Source: Geomonas ferrireducens (GTDB lineage Bacteria > Desulfobacterota > Desulfuromonadia > Geobacterales > Geobacteraceae). From it: a DNA stretch of 64,000 nucleotides. A program made the position numbers and the translations under genes. Where the stretch lies: NCBI RefSeq assembly GCF_004917065.1, contig NZ_SSYA01000003.1:124001-188000 (forward strand), given 5' to 3'. How positions within the stretch are numbered: the first letter of the stretch is position 1; each line of letters starts with the position of its first letter. Positions 1 through 8,241 of the stretch are shown here, in pieces. The notes under the pieces are model-generated. The model ran no database searches. It saw only the letters and a program-made list of their open reading frames with translations, and had not been told where the DNA came from.

Positions 1-329
1 GCGGTCTCCACCCATTCGACCTGTACGAGGTCGTAGTCGCCGGTGCGGATGAGCCGGTCGGCGAAGCGGCTGAAGGCGAGGTAGTTGGCCACAAGGCGCA
101 GTGACCCAAAAATTCCCCTGCGGGAGATGCGCGGGTAGCTGAAGGGATGGATGCGGGCGCAGTAGGGGGCCAGCTCGGCGAGGGATGCTTCCTCCCCCTC
201 TTCGAACCGGGTGGCGAGGTGGATCTCGTGCCGCTCCGAGAGCCGGCGCAGCAACTCATTGACGTAGCGTCCCCCGGCATGGTAGGCGTTTTGCTGCGGC
301 AGGAACAGGGAAACGAACAGGATCTTCAT
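1..329 (-). CDS. Glycosyltransferase, family 4-like, N-terminal part (cut by window edge)
   Basis: This is the first 109 codons of a gene running leftward out of the window. The start is the ATG complementary to 327-329. The protein begins MKILFVSLFLPQQ and continues with AYHAGGRYVNELL and LRRLSERHEIHLAT. That is the typical first beta strand and glycine-rich acceptor loop of GT-B fold glycosyltransferases of the GT4 type, which move sugars from nucleotide-sugar donors onto lipids or polysaccharides at the cytoplasmic face of the membrane. The donor-binding C-terminal half is outside the window, so donor and acceptor cannot be inferred. The family call is fairly sure and the substrate is unknown. 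Confidence 0.75.
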   Translation of the reverse strand, partial: MKILFVSLFLPQQNAYHAGGRYVNELLRRLSERHEIHLATRFEEGEEASLAELAPYCARIHPFSYPRISRRGIFGSLRLVANYLAFSRFADRLIRTGDYDLVQVEWVET

Positions 330-523
330 GGCGGGGCGTGCTCCGCTTGCGGGGCGGCGCGTGGACGCCCGGGTGATGTTCTCTGGGGCAACAGAGTAAC
401 CCGATTGCGGCGCATTGGTAAAGCTAAATCTCTGAGGGGAGAGCGTCGGAGTTGTTGACACTCTGGGCTCCCCATTTAGAATGTTTAATCATGCAGGCAA
501 GTCACAACGACGCGGAGCAAGAC

Positions 524-700
524 ATGAATCCGGATCTGACAAGGTTGACCCCGGGACAGAAGCTGATGAAGCAGGCGATCCACGAGATCGACGATTATTT
601 CGGCGAGGGAGTGGCCTTCAAGAACATCGATTTCCTGGGAGAGTACATGCAGGCCCTTGCCATCCTCGAGCTCAAGGAGACGCTCAGGAACAAGCTGTAG
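524..700 (+). CDS. Small hypothetical protein, 58 aa
   Basis: A short acidic, helix-prone protein beginning MNPDLTRLTPGQKLMKQ, with a GGAG Shine-Dalgarno at 513-516 seven bases before the ATG. Longer in-frame starts exist at 452 and 491, but neither has a ribosome site as good. There is no signal peptide, membrane segment or recognisable motif. It lies between a divergent glycosyltransferase and the 3' end of a convergent sensor kinase, and its stop is 17 bases from the kinase stop. I do not recognise the family. Codon use matches the neighbours, so it is probably real. Confidence 0.55.
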   Translation: MNPDLTRLTPGQKLMKQAIHEIDDYFGEGVAFKNIDFLGEYMQALAILELKETLRNKL

Positions 701-717
701 GGCGCCACCTCGCGGGG

Positions 718-2280
718 TCACACGGACGGCGGGGGTGTTTTCGGAAGCGAGAACCAGAAGCTCGCGCCGCCGTCCACGGTCCCTTCGGCCCAGACGCGTC
801 CTCCGTGTCTCAGCACGATGCGCTGGACGATGGCAAGCCCGACACCGGTACCCTCGAACTCCTCGTTGGCATGCAGGCGCTGGAACAGCCCGAACAGCTT
901 GTTGGCGTAGGCCTCGTCGAAGCCGACGCCGTTGTCCTTCACGAAGATGTCGGTTTCCCCTTCCAGTTCCACCGAACCAACGGCGATTCTAGCCACCTCT
1001 CTCCCGCGCGTGAACTTGACGGCATTGCCGATCAGGTTGATAAGCACCTGCCGCAGCATCGCCGCGTCGCCTAGCACCACCGGAAGCACGGTCACGTCCC
1101 ACTCGATCTTCCTGTCCTGCGCGTCCGCCTGCTGGTCCGCCACGATCTCCCGCACCAAAAGACCCAGGTCAACCCACCCCTTCATCATGTCGCTGCGTCC
1201 CATGCGGGAGAAGGCGAGCAGGTCGTCGATCAGCATCCCCATCTTCGTGGCGGCGCCGCTGATCACGTTGAGGTAGTGCCTGCTCTTGTCGTCGAGATTG
1301 GTCCCCCCCTTCGCGGTCAACAGGTCGACGAAACCGATGATGTGCCTTAAAGGCGCGCGCAGGTCGTGGGAAACCGAGTAGCTGAAGGATTCCAGCTCCC
1401 GGTTGGTCGCGGCGAGCTGGTCCAACTGGTTCCTGAGGGTGAGGTTCAGTTCCAGGATCTTCGCCTCCCCCTGCTTTTGCAGCGTGATGTCGCGGATGAC
1501 GGCGAAGACCCAGGTGGCGTCCTGCGCCGCGATCGGGTTCAGCATGATGTCGACCGGGATCTCCGCGCCGTTTTTGTGGCGCCCGTAGAGCTCGAGGCCG
1601 ATTCCCATCTTGCGGGCCCGCGGGTCGCCGAAGTAGTTGCGCAGGTGCTGGCGGTGGCGTTTGTGGAAGCGCTTCGGGATGAGGAGCTCGATGCGCTGCC
1701 CGAGCATCTCCTCGCGCATGTAGCCGAAGATCACCTCGGCCTGCTGGTTCACCTTGCGGATCACCCCGCCGCCGTCCACGACGACGACGGCGTCCGGCGC
1801 CGTCTCGAAGAGGCGTTCCAGCATGTTGCGGCTCTTCACCATCGCTTCTTCCGAGGCGCGCCGCTCCGTGTTGTCGTGGAGGATGAGGGAGTAGCCCAGA
1901 ATGCTGCCGGTATCGTCCTTGAGAGCGGTGAGCGCGATGGAGGCCCAGAAGCGGCCGCCGTCCTTGCGAAGCCGCCAACCCTGCAGCTCCAGGCTCCCCA
2001 ACGACCCCGCTACCGTCAGTTCCCGCTGCGGTGCGCCGGACTTCACCTCTTCCTTTGGATGCAGCAGGGAGTAGTGCCGTCCCAGTACCTCGTCCGGTTG
2101 GTACCGGGTGACCCGCTGGGCGCCACTGTTCCAGGAGGCGATATCCCCTTTGGCGTCCAGAAGGATGAGGGCGTAGTCCCTTACCTGATCTGCCATCAGA
2201 CGGAAGAGCTGGTCCCTTTCCGGCGTAGGTGCCTGGGATGAGCCAGCGGCTTTCATTTCCATGTCGTCTTTGTCTTTCAT
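718..2280 (-). CDS. PAS-PAS sensor histidine kinase (soluble)
   Basis: A 520-residue sensor kinase with no membrane segments, so a cytoplasmic sensor. Two PAS domains lie at about residues 25-140 and 150-275, the second with the usual FGYMREEMLGQ segment. A short coiled coil leads to a HisKA dimerisation domain with H-box SVSHDLRAPLRH. The ATPase domain follows, with N-box LINLIGNAVKFT, G1 DNGVGF, F-box LFGLFQRL and G2 GTGVGLAI. All catalytic boxes are intact. No receiver domain is attached and no response regulator is adjacent, so it is an orphan kinase whose partner and ligand are unknown. The gene ends 17 bases from the small convergent gene at 524-700. Confidence 0.9.
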   Translation of the reverse strand: MKDKDDMEMKAAGSSQAPTPERDQLFRLMADQVRDYALILLDAKGDIASWNSGAQRVTRYQPDEVLGRHYSLLHPKEEVKSGAPQRELTVAGSLGSLELQGWRLRKDGGRFWASIALTALKDDTGSILGYSLILHDNTERRASEEAMVKSRNMLERLFETAPDAVVVVDGGGVIRKVNQQAEVIFGYMREEMLGQRIELLIPKRFHKRHRQHLRNYFGDPRARKMGIGLELYGRHKNGAEIPVDIMLNPIAAQDATWVFAVIRDITLQKQGEAKILELNLTLRNQLDQLAATNRELESFSYSVSHDLRAPLRHIIGFVDLLTAKGGTNLDDKSRHYLNVISGAATKMGMLIDDLLAFSRMGRSDMMKGWVDLGLLVREIVADQQADAQDRKIEWDVTVLPVVLGDAAMLRQVLINLIGNAVKFTRGREVARIAVGSVELEGETDIFVKDNGVGFDEAYANKLFGLFQRLHANEEFEGTGVGLAIVQRIVLRHGGRVWAEGTVDGGASFWFSLPKTPPPSV

Positions 2281-2329
2281 GACGTCCGCCCCGCCGTTTC
2301 TTGCCGCCGCCTGTGCGCGCGGGCTTTTG

Positions 2330-2785
2330 CTACCTTGCCGGGACCACCGTGACGAAGCTCTGCATCCAGTTCATGCCATCTCCCTTGGCGTCGCCACCGT
2401 CGCTTCCCCAGTACTTATAGGTGAAGCGCAGCCGCTCGCCCGCTGTGACGGGGACGGGGAGCTTGACGGTGAAATCGGCGCTCTGGTCAAGAGGCAGGTC
2501 GTTCGGGATGATGTAGGTCACGCTGCGCGTGATTTCCTTTCCGGCCGGGTCAAGGGGCACCACCCAGATCTCCAGTCCGCGCATCATGAAGTAGCGTACG
2601 TTTTTCACCATTCCCTGCACGATGGTCCCGCCGTCGGAAGGTTTCACTTCCCATCCCATGACGAGATCGAACTGGCTGTACCGCTGCGGCATGGACTGCA
2701 GGCGCTGCTGCTGCGGATCCGGGTAAGTCGCGCAGGCGGAGAGGAGGGCGGCTGCTAATAAAAGAATCGCTGTCGGTCTTCTCAT
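2330..2785 (-). CDS. Outer-membrane-type lipoprotein, unknown function
   Basis: A 151-residue lipoprotein precursor: hydrophobic leader and lipobox LLSAC, with Cys18 as the lipidated residue. Position +2 is Ala rather than Asp, so sorting to the outer membrane is expected. The mature part is predicted beta-rich (for example GTIVQGMVKN and RGLEIWVVPLDPAGKE), like an FxLYD- or YcfL-type beta sandwich, but I cannot assign a family. The start has an AAGGAGG ribosome site. A good sigma-70-like promoter lies just upstream, and beyond it a nine-copy tandem repeat (2874-2984). The stop is 49 bases before the start of the downstream kinase gene, so the two may be co-transcribed. Confidence 0.75.
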   Translation of the reverse strand: MRRPTAILLLAAALLSACATYPDPQQQRLQSMPQRYSQFDLVMGWEVKPSDGGTIVQGMVKNVRYFMMRGLEIWVVPLDPAGKEITRSVTYIIPNDLPLDQSADFTVKLPVPVTAGERLRFTYKYWGSDGGDAKGDGMNWMQSFVTVVPAR

Positions 2786-2813
2786 GACTTTGGCCTCCTT
2801 TTTACCAGTGCCT

Positions 2814-2842
2814 ATTTTACGCTAGGGGATGGTAATGCACAA
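2814..2842 (-). promoter_or_regulatory. Sigma-70-like promoter of the lipoprotein gene
   Basis: On the minus strand there is a -35 TTGTGC (complement of 2837-2842), a 17-base spacer and a -10 TAAAAT (complement of 2814-2819). The -10 is about 28 bases upstream of the lipoprotein ATG. The match and spacing are good but this is sequence evidence only. Confidence 0.5.
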
Positions 2843-2873
2843 TGCGGGGGGGCGCAATGAAAGGCCGAAAGAG

Positions 2874-2984
2874 GTGATGGGAGTGATGGGAGTGATGGGA
2901 GTGATGGGAGTGATGGGAGTGATGGGAGTGATGGGAGTGATGGGAGTGATGGGAGTGGCCTGGAGTGGCCTGGAGTGGCCGGGA
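2874..2984. repeat. Tandem repeat: nine perfect GTGATGGGA units plus three 10-mers
   Basis: Nine exact copies of the 9-mer GTGATGGGA occupy 2874-2954. They are followed without a gap by GTGGCCTGGA twice and GTGGCCGGGA once (2955-2984). The array lies between the Spy-like gene and the lipoprotein gene, ending about 32 bases upstream of the lipoprotein -35 box. Open frames through it (MGV or ITP repeats) are artefacts of the 9-base period. Perfect copies suggest recent slippage and variable copy number. Confidence 0.95.
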
Positions 2985-3059
2985 GGGGAGCTCTCATCCG
3001 GTCCCCTCCCGGCTCCCCCCCAGTGGAGAAGTTGCACGAGCGGCGTGCCTCGTTCGGGG

Positions 3060-3551
3060 CTAGCGCTCCTGCTCGAGGCACATGCCGCCCATGCCGCGCC
3101 CATTCTTCAGCTCCTTGAACTTCGCTGCCTGCTCAGGCGTCAGCAGGGCCAGGACCTGTTTGGCGACCGCCGCACGGGCCACGGCGAGGTCAGCCTGCAG
3201 AGCGGCGACCTTGGCGGACTGGGCTCTGATCGCCCCCTCATCGGCACTGCCTGAGTGCACGAGGTCACGGAGCGCGCGACGCTCGGTGCCGAGTGCATTG
3301 AAAAGCGGAGCATTCTTCTTCCGCTCTGCCTCTAAGAGCGTACGCACCTGCTGTTTCTGGGCGTCGGTCAGGCCGAGCTCGCGGGCCATCTTTCTAAACA
3401 TCCCGCCTTGCCCCCTGTGTTTTTGCTGTTCGCACCCCCCCATGCGCCCTGCTCCCCCCGCGCCATTGCCGGCGAAGGCACTCTGACTTCCGAGGACGGT
3501 GGTGGCGGTGATGCAGGCGAACAGGACCAGGCGCTTCATTTGTCTTTTCAT
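3060..3551 (-). CDS. Spy/CpxP/ZraP-like periplasmic protein with LTxxQ motifs
   Basis: A 163-residue exported protein. The start is the ATG at 3551 (MKRQMKRLVLF), preceded by GGAG; the frame could be extended upstream but without a ribosome site. A cleavable signal peptide ends around SQSAFA. The mature part is helical with the two family LTxxQ motifs, LTDAQKQQ and LTPEQAAK. Proteins of this family are periplasmic chaperones or metal-responsive sensors of envelope stress. A Gly/His/Cys-rich N-terminus (GGCEQQKHRGQGG) and a C-terminal MGGMCLEQER could bind metal, as in ZraP-like members, but this is inference. No CpxA/R-type regulator is adjacent. Confidence 0.75.
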   Translation of the reverse strand: MKRQMKRLVLFACITATTVLGSQSAFAGNGAGGAGRMGGCEQQKHRGQGGMFRKMARELGLTDAQKQQVRTLLEAERKKNAPLFNALGTERRALRDLVHSGSADEGAIRAQSAKVAALQADLAVARAAVAKQVLALLTPEQAAKFKELKNGRGMGGMCLEQER

Positions 3552-3819
3552 CTCGGACTCCTTTTGTATTTCGTTTGGTGCTAAGACTCTCGGTTGCTGT
3601 CGAAGATGGAAATACTCTACCTCCCGAATGTGTAGACAATGAGGAAGAAGTGAGGAAATGACGGGAAAGGTCACAGGAGGCTGTCCTTCGCTCAAAGGCG
3701 GCAGCACTCGTACTCACGGCGGTTTTTTTTGCCTGTGGGGTTCTTGCCATCGCCTCGCGTATTGCTAAGATGTCTTAACGATGCGTGCGCGGGTGCTAGT
3801 ACTCTCAAGGAGGGAAGCT

Positions 3820-4023
3820 ATGAAGATTCCGGTTGTGTTTGCAGATGAAAGACGCGGGCTGGTAAAGGCGGAGGAACTCCAGAAGCTGATAGAACAGGCG
3901 GCGATCGTCTCCTTCCTGCGTAGTGACGGCGAGTGCGTTCAGGTCGGCGTCGACAGCGTGCGGGGGATGGGGGGCAGGGTCTATCGCGGTCCCGAACGCA
4001 GGGGTAACGTGCTGTTCTGTTGA
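3820..4023 (+). CDS. Small conserved-looking protein, 67 aa
   Basis: It begins MKIPVVFADERRGLV after a strong AAGGAGGG ribosome site, so the ATG at 3820 is preferred over the upstream in-frame ATG at 3781. It is a basic, soluble protein ending GGRVYRGPERRGNVLFC. The YRGPERR segment and the first-strand MKIPVVF pattern look like a family I have seen among Geobacter hypotheticals, but I have no function for it. It has no signal peptide and is followed directly by a terminator, so it is probably transcribed alone. Confidence 0.65.
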   Translation: MKIPVVFADERRGLVKAEELQKLIEQAAIVSFLRSDGECVQVGVDSVRGMGGRVYRGPERRGNVLFC

Positions 4024-4048
4024 ACCCTTTCAGGCGCCGCACGGCACC

Positions 4049-4085
4049 GGGCCGGCCCCCACGGGAGCCGGCCTTTGCTTTTTCT
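4049..4085 (+). terminator. Intrinsic terminator after the 67-aa gene
   Basis: Stem GGCCGGC (4050-4056) pairs with GCCGGCC (4067-4073) and is followed by a T-rich run. It begins 26 bases after the stop codon. Confidence 0.7.
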
Positions 4086-4450
4086 TCAGTCACCGTCTCA
4101 CCACACACCTCTTTACCTGTTATACGAATCCGCCAATATTTTCAATTTTGCAAAACATGGTGCGCCCCTTTCGCATATTTGCGAAGCGCCTCGGCGGGTC
4201 CGTCTCTCCGGACCAAGCTGCTGATATCACGCATCATACTGGGAAAACAGTACCGGAAACGGGCGCGAACCGCTTTCGCCGTTGTGCGAAAAGGGGACGC
4301 GATGAAAAATCGCTCCGTGACCATGCGCTCCGCCGTAATGTCCCGTAAACGCAGCGGAAATGAAAAATATACAAAACTTTAAAACATTGGTATGCAGGTT
4401 GCTAAGGTCTGTGGCAAGAGTCGTAAATCCAACTATGGAGGTATAAAGGC
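4086..4450. other. Intergenic region upstream of the OFA transporter
   Basis: 365 bases without a convincing gene; short frames here lack ribosome sites and protein-like composition. It is locally AT-richer than the genes and holds the sigma-54-like promoter at 4388-4403. I recognise no riboswitch. Confidence 0.6.
4388..4403 (+). promoter_or_regulatory. Candidate sigma-54 promoter of the OFA transporter
   Basis: TGGTATGCAGGTTGCT fits TGGCAC-R-N4-TTGCW at the key GG (-25/-24) and GC (-13/-12) positions with exact spacing. The predicted start is about 35 bases before the transporter ATG. Dependence on RpoN is inferred. Confidence 0.5.
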
Positions 4451-5752
4451 ATGGCACAAGCATCATCTAACAAGGGCTGGCAGGTAGTCTCCGCCGGAAC
4501 CGGTATCAACCTGGCGCTCGGGGTGTTGTATGCCTGGAGTATCTTCAAGGGGGCCATCAAGTCGTCCATCGAAAAGGGCGGCCCCGATGCCTTCCAGTGG
4601 AGCTTGAGCTCCATCAACGATCCCTACGCACTCTGCTGTCTCGCGTTCGCCTTCTCGATGATCCTCGCGGGCAAGTGCCAGGACAAGATCGGTCCGGCCA
4701 AGACCGCGCTGATCGGCGGCATCCTCGTCGGGGCGGGCTTCACCCTCATGGGTTACTCGAACAGCTACGCCGCCTGGGTCACCGGCTTCGGCGTCCTTGC
4801 CGGCTCCGGCTTCGGTTTCGGCTACTCCGCCGCCACCCCGCCGGCACTCAAGTGGTTCTCCTCCAAGAAAACCGGCCTCATAGCAGGCATCGTGGTCGCC
4901 GGCTTCGGTCTGGCACCGGTCTACATCGCCCCGCTCTCAAGCTACCTCTTGGGCGCCTACGGCATCCAGCAGTCCATGTACATCCTCGCCGCCGGCTTCG
5001 CCGTCATCGTCTGCGGCCTCTCCTTCGCCCTGGTCAACCCGCCCAAAGGGTACGTCCCGGCCGAGCCGGTACTGAAGGGTGAGGGGCAGGCGGCTCCGGC
5101 GAAGAAGTCCGGTTACGACGCAACGGTCAGTGAAATGCTCAAGTCTCCCAAGTTCTACATGCTGTGGGCCTGCTTCTTCATCGGTGCCGGCGCCGGCCTC
5201 ATGGTGATCGGTTCAGTGGCCGGTCTCGCCAAGCACAGCATGGGCTCCATGGCCTTCGTGGCGGTAGCCATCATGGCGATCGGCAACGCCTCCGGCCGCG
5301 TGGTCGCCGGTGTCCTCTCCGACAAGATCGGCCGCCGCGCCACCCTGACCATCATGCTCGGCTTCCAGGCCATCCTGATGTTCGCCGCGGTCCCCGTGGT
5401 CGGCTCCGGTTCCGCCGTGATGCTCGTTATCCTTGCATCGCTGATAGGCTTCAACTACGGCTCCAACCTGACCCTCTTCCCCTCCTTCGCGAAGGATTAC
5501 TGGGGCTTCAAGAACTACGGCCTCAACTACGGCGTGCTCTTCAGCGCCTGGGGCGTGGGCGGCCTCGTCATGGGCCGCGTCTCCGAGATGATGAACGCCC
5601 AGCCGGGTGGCCTGAACAAGTCCTTCATCCTCGCCGGCTCCTGCCTGGCCCTTGGTACCGTGATCACCTTCTTCCTGCGTGAGAAGAAAGCGGTCGAGGT
5701 CGAGGCAGCCGAGGTGGCGGGCGAGAAGGTCGCCGTCAAGGTTTCCGCCTAG
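4451..5752 (+). CDS. Major facilitator transporter, OFA (oxalate/formate antiporter-like) family
   Basis: A 433-residue inner-membrane carrier with about twelve hydrophobic segments. It has the OFA opening GTGINLALGVLYAWSIF and the MFS loop motif DKIGRRATL between the sixth and seventh C-terminal-half segments. OFA proteins exchange or import small carboxylates such as oxalate, formate, lactate or pyruvate; the actual substrate cannot be read from sequence. The C-terminal tail is long, charged and Glu/Val-rich (about residues 410-433), unusual but not disruptive. A GGAGG site lies 10 bases before the ATG. It is flanked by a possible sigma-54 promoter and a strong terminator, so it is a single-gene unit. 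Confidence 0.85.
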   Translation: MAQASSNKGWQVVSAGTGINLALGVLYAWSIFKGAIKSSIEKGGPDAFQWSLSSINDPYALCCLAFAFSMILAGKCQDKIGPAKTALIGGILVGAGFTLMGYSNSYAAWVTGFGVLAGSGFGFGYSAATPPALKWFSSKKTGLIAGIVVAGFGLAPVYIAPLSSYLLGAYGIQQSMYILAAGFAVIVCGLSFALVNPPKGYVPAEPVLKGEGQAAPAKKSGYDATVSEMLKSPKFYMLWACFFIGAGAGLMVIGSVAGLAKHSMGSMAFVAVAIMAIGNASGRVVAGVLSDKIGRRATLTIMLGFQAILMFAAVPVVGSGSAVMLVILASLIGFNYGSNLTLFPSFAKDYWGFKNYGLNYGVLFSAWGVGGLVMGRVSEMMNAQPGGLNKSFILAGSCLALGTVITFFLREKKAVEVEAAEVAGEKVAVKVSA

Positions 5753-5781
5753 GATGCTTTTCAACTGATGTTGTAAAAAAG

Positions 5782-5813
5782 AAGGGCCATGCGATTTCCG
5801 CATGGCCCTTTTT
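5782..5813 (+). terminator. Intrinsic terminator after the OFA transporter
   Basis: A 12-bp perfect stem AAGGGCCATGCG / CGCATGGCCCTT is followed by TTT, about 30 bases after the stop. Confidence 0.9.
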
Positions 5814-5877
5814 CGCGCGATGATGCTATTATGTCGCACCCGGCTGTAACAAAACACCGCCCCATCTGGAGATCCCC

Positions 5878-7050
5878 GTGTCCGGAGAAGATTCAGCCTT
5901 CGATACCAGCTACGTCACCATCATGCTGGTCGTCTTCCTCGTGGTGACAGGTCTTGCCATCGACATCGGCTACATGTACGTAAGCGAAGAGGATCTGCAG
6001 CATTCCGCCGAGATGGCGGCGTTGACCGGTGCCCAGAACATCAAGCAGCGCTACCTCCAGCAGGCCCAGACCGACCCCAGACTGCTTGCCGGGGTCGCGA
6101 ACGACCTGGTGCAGGCGCAGGCGCGCAGCGCCGCGGTCGATCTCGTCACAGGCAAGCACGACGCCGCGGCCCTCGTGGGACTCCTCAACAACAACGGCAA
6201 CGCGCTCACCGGCGACAACGACATCACCGTCGGCTTCTGGAACATGAGCAGCCGCAGCTATACCCCGGGTGCCACCCCCGTGAACGCCGTGCAGGTTAGA
6301 ACCAGGCGCACCGCCGAGAGCAGCTCGGTAGGCCTTGGCACCCTCGGGACCTTCATCGCAAAGATCAGCGGTACCGACAGCTTCGGTACCACCCCGGTCG
6401 CCACCGCGGCCCTGGTCCCCGGGACCCGCGCCAACATCGCCATCTGCGCCGAGGCGACCCCTGCCTCCTGCACCTTCCCGGAGATCTGCAGCATCCCGGA
6501 GCGGCGCATGAGCCACGCTCCGTGGGACGCGCAGGAAAAAGGCGTCCTCGCGAACCGTTATCTCTACACCTCCCTTTTGCATCCGGTCACCATCACGAAC
6601 GCCATGTCCGATCTCGTTTGCCAGGAGATGCCGGTCCAGGAGGTGTGCGGTCTCCCGATCTTCACCGCGGCAAGCGGCAGCGATGCGATTCTGCGTGACA
6701 TCAAGGCCATGATGTACGATCCGCAGGTGGACCGCTCCAACAAGGAGTACGACAAAAACGGGAGGCTTGTCGGGTGGTGGCTCATCGTTCCCGCTACCGA
6801 CTGCTCCGCCTTCGAGCCCGGCGGCAGCTATCAGCAGCACACCGTGACGCGGTATGCGCTGGTGCGTATCAGCAGGATCTGCACGACGGGAGCACCGGGA
6901 TGCGGCAAGGCGCAGGCACAGGCGGACCAGCCGGCCAACGCCTGCACTCCCGGCGGGGAAGGGCTCTACATCGACCGGATCTCCAGCGTCGCCTGCAACG
7001 ATCCCAATAAGCGCCTCCTCCCGGGGTTGCGTCCGGTGCTGGTCGATTAG
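5878..7050 (+). CDS. TadE/TadG-like membrane-anchored pilus/secretion protein
   Basis: A 390-residue protein with a GTG start preceded by GGAG. An N-terminal membrane anchor (residues about 14-33, MLVVFLVVTGLAIDIGYMYV) runs into EEDLQHSAEMAALTGAQ, the signature of Tad/Flp-associated TadG-type pseudopilins (the D-x-AALAGA region). The remainder is extracytoplasmic, with paired cysteines likely forming disulfides (CAEATPASC, CTTGAPGC). TadG proteins normally accompany Flp pilus assembly genes, but none is in this window, so this is an orphan copy. The context gives no further function. It is separated by 28 bases from the downstream DUF309 gene and may be co-transcribed with it. Confidence 0.7.
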   Translation: MSGEDSAFDTSYVTIMLVVFLVVTGLAIDIGYMYVSEEDLQHSAEMAALTGAQNIKQRYLQQAQTDPRLLAGVANDLVQAQARSAAVDLVTGKHDAAALVGLLNNNGNALTGDNDITVGFWNMSSRSYTPGATPVNAVQVRTRRTAESSSVGLGTLGTFIAKISGTDSFGTTPVATAALVPGTRANIAICAEATPASCTFPEICSIPERRMSHAPWDAQEKGVLANRYLYTSLLHPVTITNAMSDLVCQEMPVQEVCGLPIFTAASGSDAILRDIKAMMYDPQVDRSNKEYDKNGRLVGWWLIVPATDCSAFEPGGSYQQHTVTRYALVRISRICTTGAPGCGKAQAQADQPANACTPGGEGLYIDRISSVACNDPNKRLLPGLRPVLVD

Positions 7051-7078
7051 CAATGGTTGCCAAGGCGTGAGGTGCCCC

Positions 7079-7480
7079 ATGGATCCGTGCCGGGAAGAAA
7101 CCCCGCAGGAACTGCTTCAGGCAATCGAGGAGTTCAACTCCGGCGCCTGGTTCGAGTGCCACGAGACGCTCGAAGAACTCTGGGTGGGGTCCAAGGGGGA
7201 GATGAGGGACTTCTACCAGGGGGTGCTGCAGATAGCCGTAGCGCTGCACCATTGGCGTAACGGCAACTTCAAGGGGGCCGAGGGGCTTTTGGAGCGCGCC
7301 TGCGACATGCTGCGCCGGGTCTCCGCGGCTTGCCAGGGGGTGGACGTGGCGCGGCTTGTGGAGGACGCAGGGGTGATGCGCGCGGCGCTTGTCTCCCTGG
7401 GGGCGGAGCGGATGGCCGAACTGGACCCCGTCCTGGTCCCGACGCTGCACCCGCCGCCCCGCGCCGGGGACGCACCCTGA
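7079..7480 (+). CDS. DUF309 family protein
   Basis: A 133-residue soluble protein beginning MDPCREETPQELL. The diagnostic segment FNSGAWFECHETLEELW is followed by KGEMRDFYQGVLQIAVALHHW and GNFKGAEGLLERA, the all-helical DUF309 fold with its conserved His-Glu pair. The biochemical role of DUF309 is unknown. The ATG at 7079 has a GAGG site just upstream; longer frames would overlap the preceding gene. The C-terminal tail is Pro-rich. It is followed by a strong bidirectional terminator. Confidence 0.85.
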   Translation: MDPCREETPQELLQAIEEFNSGAWFECHETLEELWVGSKGEMRDFYQGVLQIAVALHHWRNGNFKGAEGLLERACDMLRRVSAACQGVDVARLVEDAGVMRAALVSLGAERMAELDPVLVPTLHPPPRAGDAP

Positions 7481-7497
7481 CCAAAGCGGCAAGACGC

Positions 7498-7533
7498 AAA
7501 AGAGCCGCCCACCTTTAAAGTGGGCGGCTCTTT
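7498..7533. terminator. Bidirectional intrinsic terminator
   Basis: A 14-bp stem (AGAGCCGCCCAC / GTGGGCGGCTCT plus flanking A/T) has T-runs on both strands. It serves the DUF309 gene (+) and the carbonic anhydrase gene (-). Confidence 0.9.
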
Positions 7534-7551
7534 GATTTTCAACGTGCTGGG

Positions 7552-8241
7552 CTACTTGAGCAGGGTGACCTTGCCGTCGTCGAGGTCGTACTTGGCGGCG
7601 ACGATCTTGATCTTACCTGCCTTCACTTCCTTGGCGAGGAGCTTCGACCGCTTGGGAAGCTGGGCGGCAACCGCCTTCGCGTTGATCTCGGAGGCGCACT
7701 CGATGATCTCCTCCTTCGCCTTACCCTTGCACTGCTCCTTCGCCTTCTTGGCGGCGGGGGCGATCTCCTTCACGATGGCGCCGATGTTTCCTTCCGGCTT
7801 GCCGCCGGCCACGGTCGCGGTGACGGCGCCGCAGCGCTCGTGCCCGAGCACCATGATGAGCGGGGTGCCGAGGTGCTCGGCGGCGTATTCGACGCTCCCC
7901 AGCACGAGCGGGTCGGCCACGTTGCCGGCGACGCGCACCACGAAGACCTCGCCCAGGGCCTGGTCGAAGATCAGTTCGGGGGGGACGCGGGAATCGGAGC
8001 AGGAGAGGATGATGGCGTAGGGGTGCTGGCTCTTCGCCAGCTTGCCGCGCGCCGAAGCGTCGCACAGCGTCCCGGCGGTCATCTTGCTTTCCACGTAGCG
8101 GGCGTTGCCGTCCATCAGTTTCTGCAGGGCCTGGTCGGCGGTGACGCCGCTTCCCTCGCTGGAGGCGAAGGCGATACCGGCCATTGCCGCCAGGGCCGTT
8201 GCCGCGATTGCGATCCTGCGTGCTAGCTTGCTGCTTTTCAT
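7552..8241 (-). CDS. Exported beta-class carbonic anhydrase
   Basis: A 229-residue protein with a cleavable Sec signal peptide (residues 1-27, ending IAFASS). The beta-carbonic anhydrase core follows: SCSDSR gives zinc ligand Cys81 and the Asp83/Arg85 dyad, and GHERC gives ligands His134 and Cys137. All active-site residues are present, so it should hydrate CO2 to bicarbonate in the periplasm. An insertion around residues 165-190 carries two further cysteines (KEQCKGK, IIECASE) that could form a disulfide. Most beta-carbonic anhydrases are cytoplasmic, so export is notable. The gene is transcribed alone. Confidence 0.9.
   Translation of the reverse strand: MKSSKLARRIAIAATALAAMAGIAFASSEGSGVTADQALQKLMDGNARYVESKMTAGTLCDASARGKLAKSQHPYAIILSCSDSRVPPELIFDQALGEVFVVRVAGNVADPLVLGSVEYAAEHLGTPLIMVLGHERCGAVTATVAGGKPEGNIGAIVKEIAPAAKKAKEQCKGKAKEEIIECASEINAKAVAAQLPKRSKLLAKEVKAGKIKIVAAKYDLDDGKVTLLK

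Noticed and set aside
2874-2984. CRISPR array
   Set aside because: The units are 9-10 bases, directly abutting, with no spacers and no cas genes.
2812-3254. Proteins with ITP, SLP or MGV repeats
   Set aside because: They are translations of the 9-base tandem repeat in different frames, without leaders or ribosome sites.
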